Assembly (NCBI GenBank): GCA_030043235.1
Contig: JASHYF010000459.1
Location: forward strand, 1 to 5,962
DNA from: Solirubrobacteraceae bacterium
GTDB lineage: Bacteria > Actinomycetota > Thermoleophilia > Solirubrobacterales > Solirubrobacteraceae
Length of the DNA: 5,962 bases
Direction: 5' to 3'
Shown here: positions 1 through 5,270 of the stretch, piece after piece
How positions within the stretch are numbered: the stretch's first letter is position 1
Layout: the number at the start of each line of letters is the position of its first letter
Program-made: the position numbers and the translations under genes
The notes under the pieces: generated by a model
Told to the model about the DNA's origin: nothing
Seen by the model: only the letters and a program-made list of their open reading frames with translations
The model's database searches: none

Positions 1-324
1 GGCAACCCGTCGGTGGCGAAGGCGTGCGGGCTGGCGAAGCTCGTGCTGCAGAAGCCCGGCGTGGAGGAGGTCGCGGTGATGATGTCGATCGTGTCGAACA
101 CGCGCGTGGACATCGTCGCGCGCGGCGTGATCAAAGCGTGCCTCGAGCTCGGCCACGACCCGGCGGAGAAGATCGCGATCTTCCGCATCCCCGGCGCGTG
201 GGAGGAGGAGGGCTTCAAGATCCTCGAGCGCTACGGCGTGGAGTACGCCGACCGCAGCGTCTCTCTCAACGAGGCCGCGCGGCGTGCGGTCGAGCGGATC
301 AGCGCACCCGGGGCGGCGGCGTGA
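1..324 (+). CDS. Succinate-CoA ligase (ADP/GDP-forming) beta subunit-like protein, C-terminal part, 5' truncated by window edge
   Basis: The reading frame is open from base 1 to a TGA at 322-324, giving 107 visible residues; the N-terminal ATP-grasp domain lies outside the window. The visible part matches the CoA-ligase domain of SucC-type beta subunits: a GNP motif at residues 1-3, a Rossmann-like strand and loop (about 23-37), a helix with VARGV (39-43), then a second strand (IAIFRIPG) and the closing helix (NEAARRAVERI). In the family, the beta subunit binds nucleotide and passes phosphate to and from the phospho-histidine of the alpha subunit, which is encoded just downstream here. Oddity: where E. 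coli SucC has GGIVRCD, this protein reads VSNTRVD (31-37), so the glycine pair at the start of a helix facing the active site is missing. Malate- or other acyl-CoA ligases of the family are alternatives, so the substrate is not certain and no symbol is given. Confidence 0.85.
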   Translation, partial: GNPSVAKACGLAKLVLQKPGVEEVAVMMSIVSNTRVDIVARGVIKACLELGHDPAEKIAIFRIPGAWEEEGFKILERYGVEYADRSVSLNEAARRAVERISAPGAAA

Positions 325-481
325 TGCGGCTGTCTCTCGACGAATGCTGTATATCTATAGTTATACGGAGTTCGCGAGGCAATACGCGCCCAGCGCTCGA
401 CCGTAACGCCATGGTGAGACAGGCGCCGCCGCGGGCGCCAACCCACGCGCGGAGGTCGCTCGCGTACCCAAAGGGCATGCC
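325..481 (+). promoter_or_regulatory. Intergenic leader between ligase beta and alpha genes, with AT-rich near-palindrome and possible -10 box
   Basis: This 157-bp gap separates two subunit genes that are often adjacent or overlapping. At 349-366 it holds GTATATCTATAGTTATAC, an 18-bp palindrome with one mismatched pair out of nine, very AT-rich against a background of roughly 70% GC. TATAGT at 356-361 inside it resembles a -10 hexamer, but I see no convincing -35 about 17 bp upstream. A GC-rich inverted repeat (GGCGCC at 422-427 and 434-439, six-base loop) lies further down; it has no T-run, so it is not a typical terminator. GGAGGT at 451-456 is about 25 bases from the next start, too far to serve it. 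The gap may hold an operator and an internal promoter for the alpha/ferredoxin genes; this is inference from base composition and symmetry. Confidence 0.35.
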
Positions 482-1393
482 ATGTCGATCCTGATCGACG
501 CGGACACGACGTTCATCGTCCAGGGCATCACCGGCCGCGAGGCGGTGAACCTCACGCGCGAGTGCCTCGACTACGGCGCCGGCGCGAAGATCGTTGGCGG
601 GGTGACCCCCGGCCGTCTCGGCCGCGAGGTCCACGGCGTGCCGGTGTTCGACACGGTCGCCCAGGCGATCGCCCACCACGGGGCTCCGATCTACGGCTCG
701 GTCGTGACCGTGCCTCCTGCGTTCACCAAGGACGCGGTGTTCGAGGCGATCGAGAACGGCGTGAAGCTGGTGGTGATCGTCACCGAGCGCATCCCCCGCC
801 GCGACGTCGCGCAGATGGTCGAGCTGGCGGCGCTGCGCGGGGCGCGCATCATCGGCCCCAACTGCCTGGGGGTCATCGTGCCGGACGTGATCAAGATGGG
901 CGGCATCGGCGGCCCGGCCAAAAACGCCGCCCAGGCCTACAAACCGGGCCCGGTCGGCGTGATCTCGCGCTCGGGCGGGATGACGACGGAGATGTCCTCC
1001 ACGCTGTCCGCCGCCGGGCTGGGACAGTCCACCGCGGTGTCGATCGGCGGCGATGCGATCATCGGCTCCACCTACGCCGAGCTGATGCCGCTGTTCGAGG
1101 CCGACGAGCAGACGCGGGGGATCGTCATCTACACGGAGCCGGGCGGGCGCATGGAGGCCGAGCTCGCGCGCTGGGTCACAGACAACGAATCTCGCCTTCC
1201 GATCGTGGCGTTCATGGCCGGGCGCTTCATGGACGAGATGCCGGGCATGAGCTTCGGGCACGCGGGCACGATCGTGGAAGGCATCCAGGACACCGCCTCG
1301 GAGAAGATCGCGCGCCTGGCGCAGGCGGGCATCGCGGTGGCGGAGCGCATCGAGGACATCCCGGAGATGATCCGCGAGAAGGCGGCCCTGTGA
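482..1393 (+). CDS. sucD: Succinate-CoA ligase (ADP/GDP-forming) alpha subunit-like protein
   Basis: This 303-aa protein aligns over its whole length with SucD (E. coli SucD is about 289 aa). It has the N-terminal CoA-binding Rossmann domain (GITGREAVNLT, 15-25; VGGVTPGRLG, 38-47; GPNCLG, 125-130), followed by the ligase domain with SRSGGMTTE (162-170), IGGDAIIGS (188-196) and EPGG (219-222, the counterpart of E. coli EIGG). The active-site segment FGHAG carries the histidine expected to be phosphorylated (His260). The enzyme would interconvert a carboxylate plus CoA plus NTP with the acyl-CoA, normally succinyl-CoA in the citric acid cycle, as a complex with the beta subunit. The ATG at 482 is preceded by AAAGGG (470-475), a weak ribosome site at good spacing; there is no better in-frame start upstream. 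The stop overlaps the next gene's start by one base. A malate- or other acyl-CoA specificity cannot be excluded. The symbol is by family. Confidence 0.9.
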   Translation: MSILIDADTTFIVQGITGREAVNLTRECLDYGAGAKIVGGVTPGRLGREVHGVPVFDTVAQAIAHHGAPIYGSVVTVPPAFTKDAVFEAIENGVKLVVIVTERIPRRDVAQMVELAALRGARIIGPNCLGVIVPDVIKMGGIGGPAKNAAQAYKPGPVGVISRSGGMTTEMSSTLSAAGLGQSTAVSIGGDAIIGSTYAELMPLFEADEQTRGIVIYTEPGGRMEAELARWVTDNESRLPIVAFMAGRFMDEMPGMSFGHAGTIVEGIQDTASEKIARLAQAGIAVAERIEDIPEMIREKAAL

Positions 1394-1647
1394 TGCGCAA
1401 GGACGGCATGTTCATCGCCGTGGAAGTAGACGACGCGATCGCCTCCGACGGGGAGATCGCCAAGAGGCTCGCGGAGGTCTGCCCCGTGGACATCTTCGCG
1501 GCCGTGGACGGCCACGTGGAGATCGTCGAGAAGAACCTCGACGAGTGCGTGCTCTGCCGGCTGTGCCTCGACGCCACCGATTCGGATCCCACCCATCCGT
1601 CTCCAGTGCGCGTGCTCAAGCTCTACGACGGCGAATCGGCCCTGTAG
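1393..1647 (+). CDS. Small ferredoxin-like protein with a single [4Fe-4S] cluster
   Basis: The 84-aa product has CPVDIF at 30-35 and CVLCRLC at 52-58. In two-cluster bacterial ferredoxins one cluster is bound by the CxxCxxC of the second motif plus the CP cysteine of the first motif. Here exactly that set remains (Cys30, 52, 55, 58), so one [4Fe-4S] cluster is predicted, in an arrangement reminiscent of FixX-type ferredoxin-like proteins. No other cysteines are present, and the usual final CP after the CxxCxxC is replaced by DATDSDP. The ATG overlaps the TGA of the alpha-subunit gene (TGATG at 1391-1395), which suggests translational coupling; GAAGG at 1378-1382 is a possible ribosome site. 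The likely role is electron transfer in the cytoplasm, perhaps with a 2-oxoacid:ferredoxin oxidoreductase that makes or uses the same acyl-CoA. That partnership is inference; no oxidoreductase is in the window. Confidence 0.8.
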   Translation: MRKDGMFIAVEVDDAIASDGEIAKRLAEVCPVDIFAAVDGHVEIVEKNLDECVLCRLCLDATDSDPTHPSPVRVLKLYDGESAL

Positions 1648-1671
1648 GCCGGGGGCCCCGAGGCTATGCCG

Positions 1672-1684
1672 CGAAGCTGCTTCG
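1672..1684. repeat. Perfect 6-bp inverted repeat at the left edge of the tandem array
   Basis: CGAAGC (1672-1677) and GCTTCG (1679-1684) are exact reverse complements around a single central T. The right arm runs into the first two bases of the first tandem unit. As RNA the loop would be too tight for full pairing, so a protein-binding or DNA-level role is as likely as a hairpin. It could also be chance in GC-rich DNA. Confidence 0.4.
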
Positions 1685-1850
1685 TCCGCGCGACAGCCGC
1701 TCCGTCCGCGCGACAGCCCGCCCCGTCCGCGCGACAGCCGCTCCGTCCGCGCGACAGCCGCTCCGTCCGCGCGACAGCCGCTCCGTCCGCGCGACAGCCG
1801 CTCCGTCCGCGCGACAGGCCGCCCCGTCCGCGCGACAGGCCGCTCCGTCC
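1683..1850. repeat. Tandem array of eight 20-21 bp units with an invariant 14-bp core
   Basis: The core CGTCCGCGCGACAG occurs eight times without a mismatch, starting at 1683, 1703, 1724, 1744, 1764, 1784, 1804 and 1825. A five-base remnant (CGTCC, 1846-1850) ends the array. Cores are separated by 6-7 base linkers of four types: CCGCTC in units 1, 3, 4, 5 and 6; CCCGCCC in unit 2; GCCGCCC in unit 7; GCCGCTC in unit 8. The period is therefore 20 or 21 bp, close to two DNA helical turns, and it is not a constant multiple of three, so it is not a protein repeat in one frame. All frames stay open through it only because it lacks stop triplets. It lies downstream of the ferredoxin stop and just before the ribosome site of a tiny membrane protein. 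Each core contains self-complementary CGCGCG. It could be a minisatellite grown by slippage, a cluster of protein-binding sites, or a structured leader. Confidence 0.93.
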
Positions 1851-1858
1851 ACTATCTT

Positions 1859-1863
1859 GGAGG
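1859..1863 (+). promoter_or_regulatory. Shine-Dalgarno site of the 29-aa membrane protein
   Basis: GGAGG sits eight bases upstream of the GTG at 1872. It is one of the best ribosome binding sites in the window. It decides the GTG start over the internal ATG at 1899, which has no comparable site. Confidence 0.65.
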
Positions 1864-1871
1864 CGAGCGCT

Positions 1872-1961
1872 GTGAACGAGAACTTCTCGCTGATCGTCAT
1901 GTGCCTGTGCCTGCTCGCCTCGCTGGCGTTCCTGGCCGAGCAGCTCACCTCATACCACTGA
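1872..1961 (+). CDS. Small single-pass membrane protein (29 aa), unknown function
   Basis: A GTG codon with GGAGG eight bases upstream opens a 29-codon frame ending at TGA. The peptide has a short polar N-terminus (MNENFS), a hydrophobic stretch from about residue 7 to 22 (LIVMCLCLLASLAFLA) and a polar tail (EQLTSYH), so one membrane helix is predicted. The two cysteines (11 and 13) lie within it. Nearly every codon ends in G or C (28 of 29 sense codons), like the recognised genes here and unlike a random open frame. The gene follows directly on the tandem array and its stop is 3 bp from the stop of the converging SCP2-like gene. I recognise no family. It could be a regulatory or accessory membrane peptide. 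A chance hydrophobic ORF remains possible because it is so short. Confidence 0.6.
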   Translation: MNENFSLIVMCLCLLASLAFLAEQLTSYH

Positions 1962-1964
1962 CGG

Positions 1965-2339
1965 CTACGCGTGCCTGCGCGCCTTGGGCGTGCGTTCGCG
2001 CTCCTGCTGGCGTTCGACCACGTTGACGATCAGGCGCATGATCTGCTCGGGGCCCGAGGCCTTGGCCTGGCCGTAGGTGAACGCCTCGATCCAGTCCGCG
2101 ATCTTGCCTTCGCGGGCCATCACGTTGAAGAACTCGCGGCGCATGTCCACGCGCACGCGTGCGTCCGCGGCGGGGCCCTTGGTGACCTTCGCGCCGGGCA
2201 TCTCCAGGCGAAAGTGCTGCACGTCCCCCCTGCCCCGCAGTTCGACCCCGACGACCAGCTTCATCGGCTCCAGCGCCGGCACTTCGCCGACGAACCTGCG
2301 GCTCGCCAGCTCGATCAGCGCCTTCGCGTCTTCGGCCAT
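1965..2339 (-). CDS. SCP2 sterol-binding-domain-like protein
   Basis: The 124-aa product resembles the small SCP2 lipid-binding fold. It opens with a helix (residues 5-16), followed by strands (KLVVGVELRG; HFRLEM; AKVTKGPAADARVRVDM). The typical segment REFFNVMAREGKIADWIEAF (68-87) follows, then a closing stretch like the family's 'GxxxxxGD' end (GQAKASGPEQIMRLI, 90-104) and a basic C-terminal tail. SCP2-type proteins bind acyl-CoA, sterols or other lipids in the cytoplasm. The gene starts 45 bp after the stop of the acyl-CoA dehydrogenase on the same strand, so the two probably form an operon and this protein may present or bind the lipid substrate. The ATG has a purine-rich GGAGGGGAGGAG (complement of 2343-2354) just upstream. 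The family call rests on pattern similarity only. Confidence 0.7.
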   Translation of the reverse strand: MAEDAKALIELASRRFVGEVPALEPMKLVVGVELRGRGDVQHFRLEMPGAKVTKGPAADARVRVDMRREFFNVMAREGKIADWIEAFTYGQAKASGPEQIMRLIVNVVERQQERERTPKARRHA

Positions 2340-2384
2340 GTGCTCCTCCCCTCCGGGCCCGTGGCGGCCCCCCGGGCTGTAGTG

Positions 2385-3599
2385 TCAGATCTTATGGCGC
2401 TGCAGGAGCTTGCGCCCGATCACCATGCGCTGGATCTCCGAGGTGCCCTCTCCGATCAGCAGAAGCGGCGCGTCGCGATACAGCCGCTCGATCTCGTACT
2501 CCTTCGAGTATCCGTAGCCGCCGTGGATGCGGAAGGACTCCTCCACGCAGAAGCGGCCCGCCTCCGAGGCGAACAGCTTGGCCATCCCCGCCTCCAGGTC
2601 CGAGCGCTCGCCCGCGTCCTTCAGGCGCGCCGCCCGCAGCGTCAACAGGCGCGCGGCCTCCACCTGCGTGGCCATGTCGGCGAGCTTGAACTGGATCGCC
2701 TGGTGCTCTGAGATCGGCCGGCCGAACGTCTTGCGCTCCTGCGAGTAGCGCAGCGCGAGCTCGAGCGCACGCTGGGCGATGCCGACGCCGCGCGCGGCCA
2801 CGTTCACGCGCCCCACCTCCAGCGCGTCCATCATCTGCACGAAGCCCTTGCCCAGCCCTTCCCGCTCGCCGCCGAGGATGTTCTCGGCCGGGCAGCGGTA
2901 GCCGTCGAACACGAGCTCGGTGGACTCGACGCCCTTGTAGCCGAGCTTCTTGATCTTCGGCGGCACGTTCAACCCCGCGTACGGCCCGGTGTTCTCGCTC
3001 GCTCCGGGCTCCTTCTCGGTGATGAAGCACGTGAAGCCCTTGTGTCGCGGCTCGGCGTCGGGGTCGGTCTTGACGAGCACGAACACGAGCGCCGAGAGCA
3101 GCCCGTTGGTCACCCACATCTTCTGGCCGTTGATCTCATACGAGCCGTCGCCGAGCTTCTTGGCGGACGTTTTGATCGCCTGCACGTCCGAGCCGAGCTC
3201 CGGCTCGGACAGCGAGAAGGCCGCGCGGATCTCGCCGGTGGCCATGCGCGGCAGGTACTTCTGCTTCTGCTCCTCGTTGCCGAACTTCATCAGCAGGTAG
3301 GAGCCGATGAAGTGGGTGTTGATGACGCCGGAGATCGAGATCCAGCCGCGCGAGATCTCCTCCACGATCATCGCGTACGTCGTCAGGTCGAGGCCCATGC
3401 CGCCGTACTCCTCGGGGATCGTCACCCCGAACAGCCCCAGCTCCTTCATCTGCTCGACGATCGGCTCGGGGAATGCGTCCTCGTGGTCGTAGTGCTCGGC
3501 GTTGGGCAGGATCTGCTCGTCGGCGAACTGGCGCACCATCTCGGTGATCGCCTTCTGCTCGTCGGTCTTCTCGGTGTACTGGGGGGCGGCCACGGCCAT
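2385..3599 (-). CDS. Acyl-CoA dehydrogenase (FAD-dependent)
   Basis: The 404-aa protein has the full acyl-CoA dehydrogenase architecture: an N-terminal helical domain, a middle beta domain with SLSEPELGSD (129-138, family signature) and WVTNG (162-166, flavin contact), and a C-terminal helical domain with FGRPISEHQAIQFKLADM (292-309), HGGYGY (359-364) and GEGTSEIQR. Glu384 in that last motif is at the position of the catalytic base of medium- and short-chain enzymes. It would oxidise an acyl-CoA to the trans-2-enoyl-CoA and pass electrons to electron-transfer flavoprotein. The ATG at 3599 is preferred: it has GGAG ten bases upstream and gives a normal length. A TTG at 3647 would add 16 residues but lacks a ribosome site. 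It is divergent from an acyl-CoA synthetase and upstream of the SCP2-like gene, pointing to fatty- or aromatic-acid breakdown. Chain specificity cannot be read here. Confidence 0.93.
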   Translation of the reverse strand: MAVAAPQYTEKTDEQKAITEMVRQFADEQILPNAEHYDHEDAFPEPIVEQMKELGLFGVTIPEEYGGMGLDLTTYAMIVEEISRGWISISGVINTHFIGSYLLMKFGNEEQKQKYLPRMATGEIRAAFSLSEPELGSDVQAIKTSAKKLGDGSYEINGQKMWVTNGLLSALVFVLVKTDPDAEPRHKGFTCFITEKEPGASENTGPYAGLNVPPKIKKLGYKGVESTELVFDGYRCPAENILGGEREGLGKGFVQMMDALEVGRVNVAARGVGIAQRALELALRYSQERKTFGRPISEHQAIQFKLADMATQVEAARLLTLRAARLKDAGERSDLEAGMAKLFASEAGRFCVEESFRIHGGYGYSKEYEIERLYRDAPLLLIGEGTSEIQRMVIGRKLLQRHKI

Positions 3600-3696
3600 C
3601 TGTTCAGCGCTCCGGGTGGGCTTTGACTGGTCTCGGCGTGTTGCCAAACACAGCTAGGTTTGCTGATTTGGGTTTGCTTTCGTAGAGAATACCGGC
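3600..3696. promoter_or_regulatory. Divergent promoter/operator region between acyl-CoA dehydrogenase and acyl-CoA synthetase
   Basis: This 97-bp space must hold promoters for both directions and is AT-richer than its surroundings from 3641 to 3690. For the plus strand, TTGCTG (3660-3665), a 17-base spacer and TAGAGA (3683-3688), or GAGAAT (3685-3690), form a plausible promoter. It would start transcription at about 3695-3697, at or beside the GTG of the synthetase. GGTTTGCT occurs twice as a direct repeat (3657-3664 and 3671-3678), and CAAAC (3645-3649) is inverted relative to GTTTG (3658-3662) with eight bases between. Such symmetry suits a regulator operator (TetR or GntR type), but no regulator gene is in view. 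No clear minus-strand -10 was identified. Confidence 0.45.
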
Positions 3697-5247
3697 GTGA
3701 ACTTCGCCCGCGACGTGGTGGACGCGAGCCCGGCGAGGCGGCGTGCGCTTGTCGAGCTGGCCCGCGACGGCGCTCGCCACGAGTGGAGCTTCGGCGAGCT
3801 GGCCGAACGCTCGGCACGCCTCGCGGGCTCGCTGCAGCGCCTGGGCGCCGGCCGCGGTGAGGTGGTGATGACGCTGATTGGCAACCGCCCCGAATGGGTG
3901 CTGGGAATGCTCGCGTGCTTTCGCACCGGCGCGGTCGTGCTGCCGTGCACGGAGCAGCTGCGCGCGAAGGACCTGCGCCTGCGCATCGACGTCGCCCGCC
4001 CGGCGCTGATCCTCGCGGACGAGCGCAACCGCGGCGAGCTGGAGGCGGCGCTGGACGAGCCATCCGCGACGGCCGCGGCGCAAGCGGCGGGCGCCGGGAC
4101 GACTCGTGCGCTCGGGTCCGCCGCGTCCCGCCCGAGCGTGGCGTACGTGCCCGACGAGAGCCTGTTCGCCGCCGAGCCCGTGCCCGCGATCGAGCTGGAC
4201 GAGCGCGACCCGTGCCTGATCACGTTCACCAGCGGCACCGCCGGCGAGCCCAAGGCCGTCGTGCACGCCCAGCGCTACCTGACGGGCCAGCGCGTGCAGG
4301 CCGAGCACTGGCTGGGCGCGCGCGCGGGAGAGCTCGTGTGGTGCACGGCCGCGAGCGGCTGGTCGAAGTCGGCGCGCAACGTGTTCATCGCGCCGTGGCT
4401 GTCCGGGGCCGCGGCGCTGCTGCACGACGCGCGCTTCGAGGCGCACGAGCGCCTGGAGCTGCTGGCGCGCGAGCGCGTGAACGTGCTGTGCATGGCGCCC
4501 ACCGAGTACCGCGTGATCGCCAAGCGCGCCACGCTGCGTCCGCTGGCGGAGCTGCGCGGGATGGTCGCCGCGGGCGAGGCGCTCAACCCGGAGGTGCTGC
4601 ACGCGTGGCGTGAGGTCACCGGCCTGGAGATCCGCGACGGCTACGGCCAGACGGAGACCGGCCAGACGACCGGCACGCCGCTGAACGCGCGCGCGCGGCC
4701 GGGCTCGATGGGCAGGGCGCTGCCGGGCATGCGGCTGAGCGTGCGCGATGGTGAGCTGACGGTCGACCCGGCGAGCGTGCCCACGTTCTTCCTCGGCTAC
4801 CTCGGCGAGCGCGTCGCGCACGAGCCGGGCGGCGCATGGCGCATCGAGGACCGCGGATCCGATCGCGCTGCTCCGTGGCACACCGGCGACAGGGTCGGCG
4901 AAGACGAGGACGGCTGGCTGTACTTCGAGGGCCGCGCCGACGACGTGATCGTGTCTGCCGGCTACCGCATCGGCCCGTTCGAGGTCGAGTCCGCGCTCGT
5001 CTCGCACCCGGCCGTCGCCGAGGCCGCGGCCGTGGCCGCCCCGGACGAGGAGCGCGGGGCGGTCGTGCGCGCGGTGGTGGTGCTCCGCGACGGCGGCTAC
5101 GTTCCCTCGCCCGAGCTCGTGCGGGAGCTGCAGGAGCACGTCAAGCGGGAGACCGCCCCCTACAAGTACCCCCGCATCATCGACTTCGCCGCGGAGCTGC
5201 CGAAGACCGCCAGTGGCAAGGTCAAGCGCGCGCAGCTCCGCGGCTAG
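3697..5247 (+). CDS. AMP-forming acyl-CoA synthetase (acyl-adenylate-forming family)
   Basis: The 516-aa protein carries the adenylate-forming motifs in order: the phosphate-binding loop FTSGTAGEPK (177-186), GYGQTE (315-320), HTGD (395-398), the hinge region GRADDVIVSAGYRIGPFEVE (412-431) and the C-terminal PKTASGK, whose Lys508 is at the catalytic position. The N-terminal segment GNRPEWVLGMLACFRTGAVV and PCTEQLRAKDLRLR resembles medium-chain (ACSM-like) acyl-CoA synthetases. It would activate a carboxylic acid with ATP and CoA to acyl-CoA, AMP and pyrophosphate, supplying the dehydrogenase encoded divergently. The GTG at 3697 is chosen because the conserved NFARDVVD begins right after it; it has no strong ribosome site and may be leaderless. 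Two low-complexity stretches stand out: an Ala-rich linker (123-144) and an extra segment before HTGD (about 371-392). The exact acid is unknown; aromatic or branched acids are possible. Confidence 0.92.
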   Translation: MNFARDVVDASPARRRALVELARDGARHEWSFGELAERSARLAGSLQRLGAGRGEVVMTLIGNRPEWVLGMLACFRTGAVVLPCTEQLRAKDLRLRIDVARPALILADERNRGELEAALDEPSATAAAQAAGAGTTRALGSAASRPSVAYVPDESLFAAEPVPAIELDERDPCLITFTSGTAGEPKAVVHAQRYLTGQRVQAEHWLGARAGELVWCTAASGWSKSARNVFIAPWLSGAAALLHDARFEAHERLELLARERVNVLCMAPTEYRVIAKRATLRPLAELRGMVAAGEALNPEVLHAWREVTGLEIRDGYGQTETGQTTGTPLNARARPGSMGRALPGMRLSVRDGELTVDPASVPTFFLGYLGERVAHEPGGAWRIEDRGSDRAAPWHTGDRVGEDEDGWLYFEGRADDVIVSAGYRIGPFEVESALVSHPAVAEAAAVAAPDEERGAVVRAVVVLRDGGYVPSPELVRELQEHVKRETAPYKYPRIIDFAAELPKTASGKVKRAQLRG

Positions 5248-5255
5248 GCGAGAAC

Positions 5256-5270
5256 GGCCGTCAGGCGGCC
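5256..5270. terminator. Small hairpin at the convergent gene ends, possible weak bidirectional terminator
   Basis: GGCCG (5256-5260) and CGGCC (5266-5270) pair perfectly around a five-base loop, TCAGG, which contains the stop codon of the minus-strand transporter. It lies in or beside the 13-bp gap between two converging genes, where terminators are expected. The stem is short and there is no T-run on either strand, so an intrinsic terminator is only a possibility. Confidence 0.25.

Noticed and set aside
324..494. 56-codon ORF (ATG at 324) bridging the gap between the ligase genes, overlapping the beta stop as ATGA and the alpha start by 13 bases
   Set aside because: The overlaps would suit translational coupling, but roughly half of its codons end in A or T (including several ATA), unlike all real genes here, and the peptide resembles nothing. 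It is better explained as non-coding.
299..1261. 320-codon minus-strand frame opposite the alpha-subunit gene
   Set aside because: Its composition (Arg, His, Asp, Ala) and lack of domain structure mark it as a shadow of sucD.
1648..1664. GC-rich hairpin right after the ferredoxin stop as an intrinsic terminator
   Set aside because: Only about four base pairs (CGGG/CCCG) form around a three-base loop and no T-run follows.
1683..1850. CRISPR array
   Set aside because: The intervals between the repeated cores are 6-7 bases and nearly identical, far too short for spacers, and no cas gene is present.
1683..1850. Plasmid iterons or a replication origin
   Set aside because: The unit length fits iterons, but there is no Rep gene, no DnaA-box cluster and no AT-rich unwinding region nearby.
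1545..1961. Long frames running through the tandem array, including one that ends in the miniprotein frame
   Set aside because: The array has no stop triplets in several frames, and its 20-21 bp period would shift the reading frame from unit to unit, so these frames are by-products. Only the part after the GTG at 1872 looks coding.
1971..2711. 246-codon plus-strand frame over the SCP2-like and dehydrogenase genes
   Set aside because: It crosses two well-supported minus-strand genes and has shadow-type composition.
3600..3647. Extension of the acyl-CoA dehydrogenase to a TTG start at 3647
   Set aside because: The extra 16 residues are not family-like, there is no ribosome site before the TTG, and the ATG at 3599 has GGAG at acceptable spacing.
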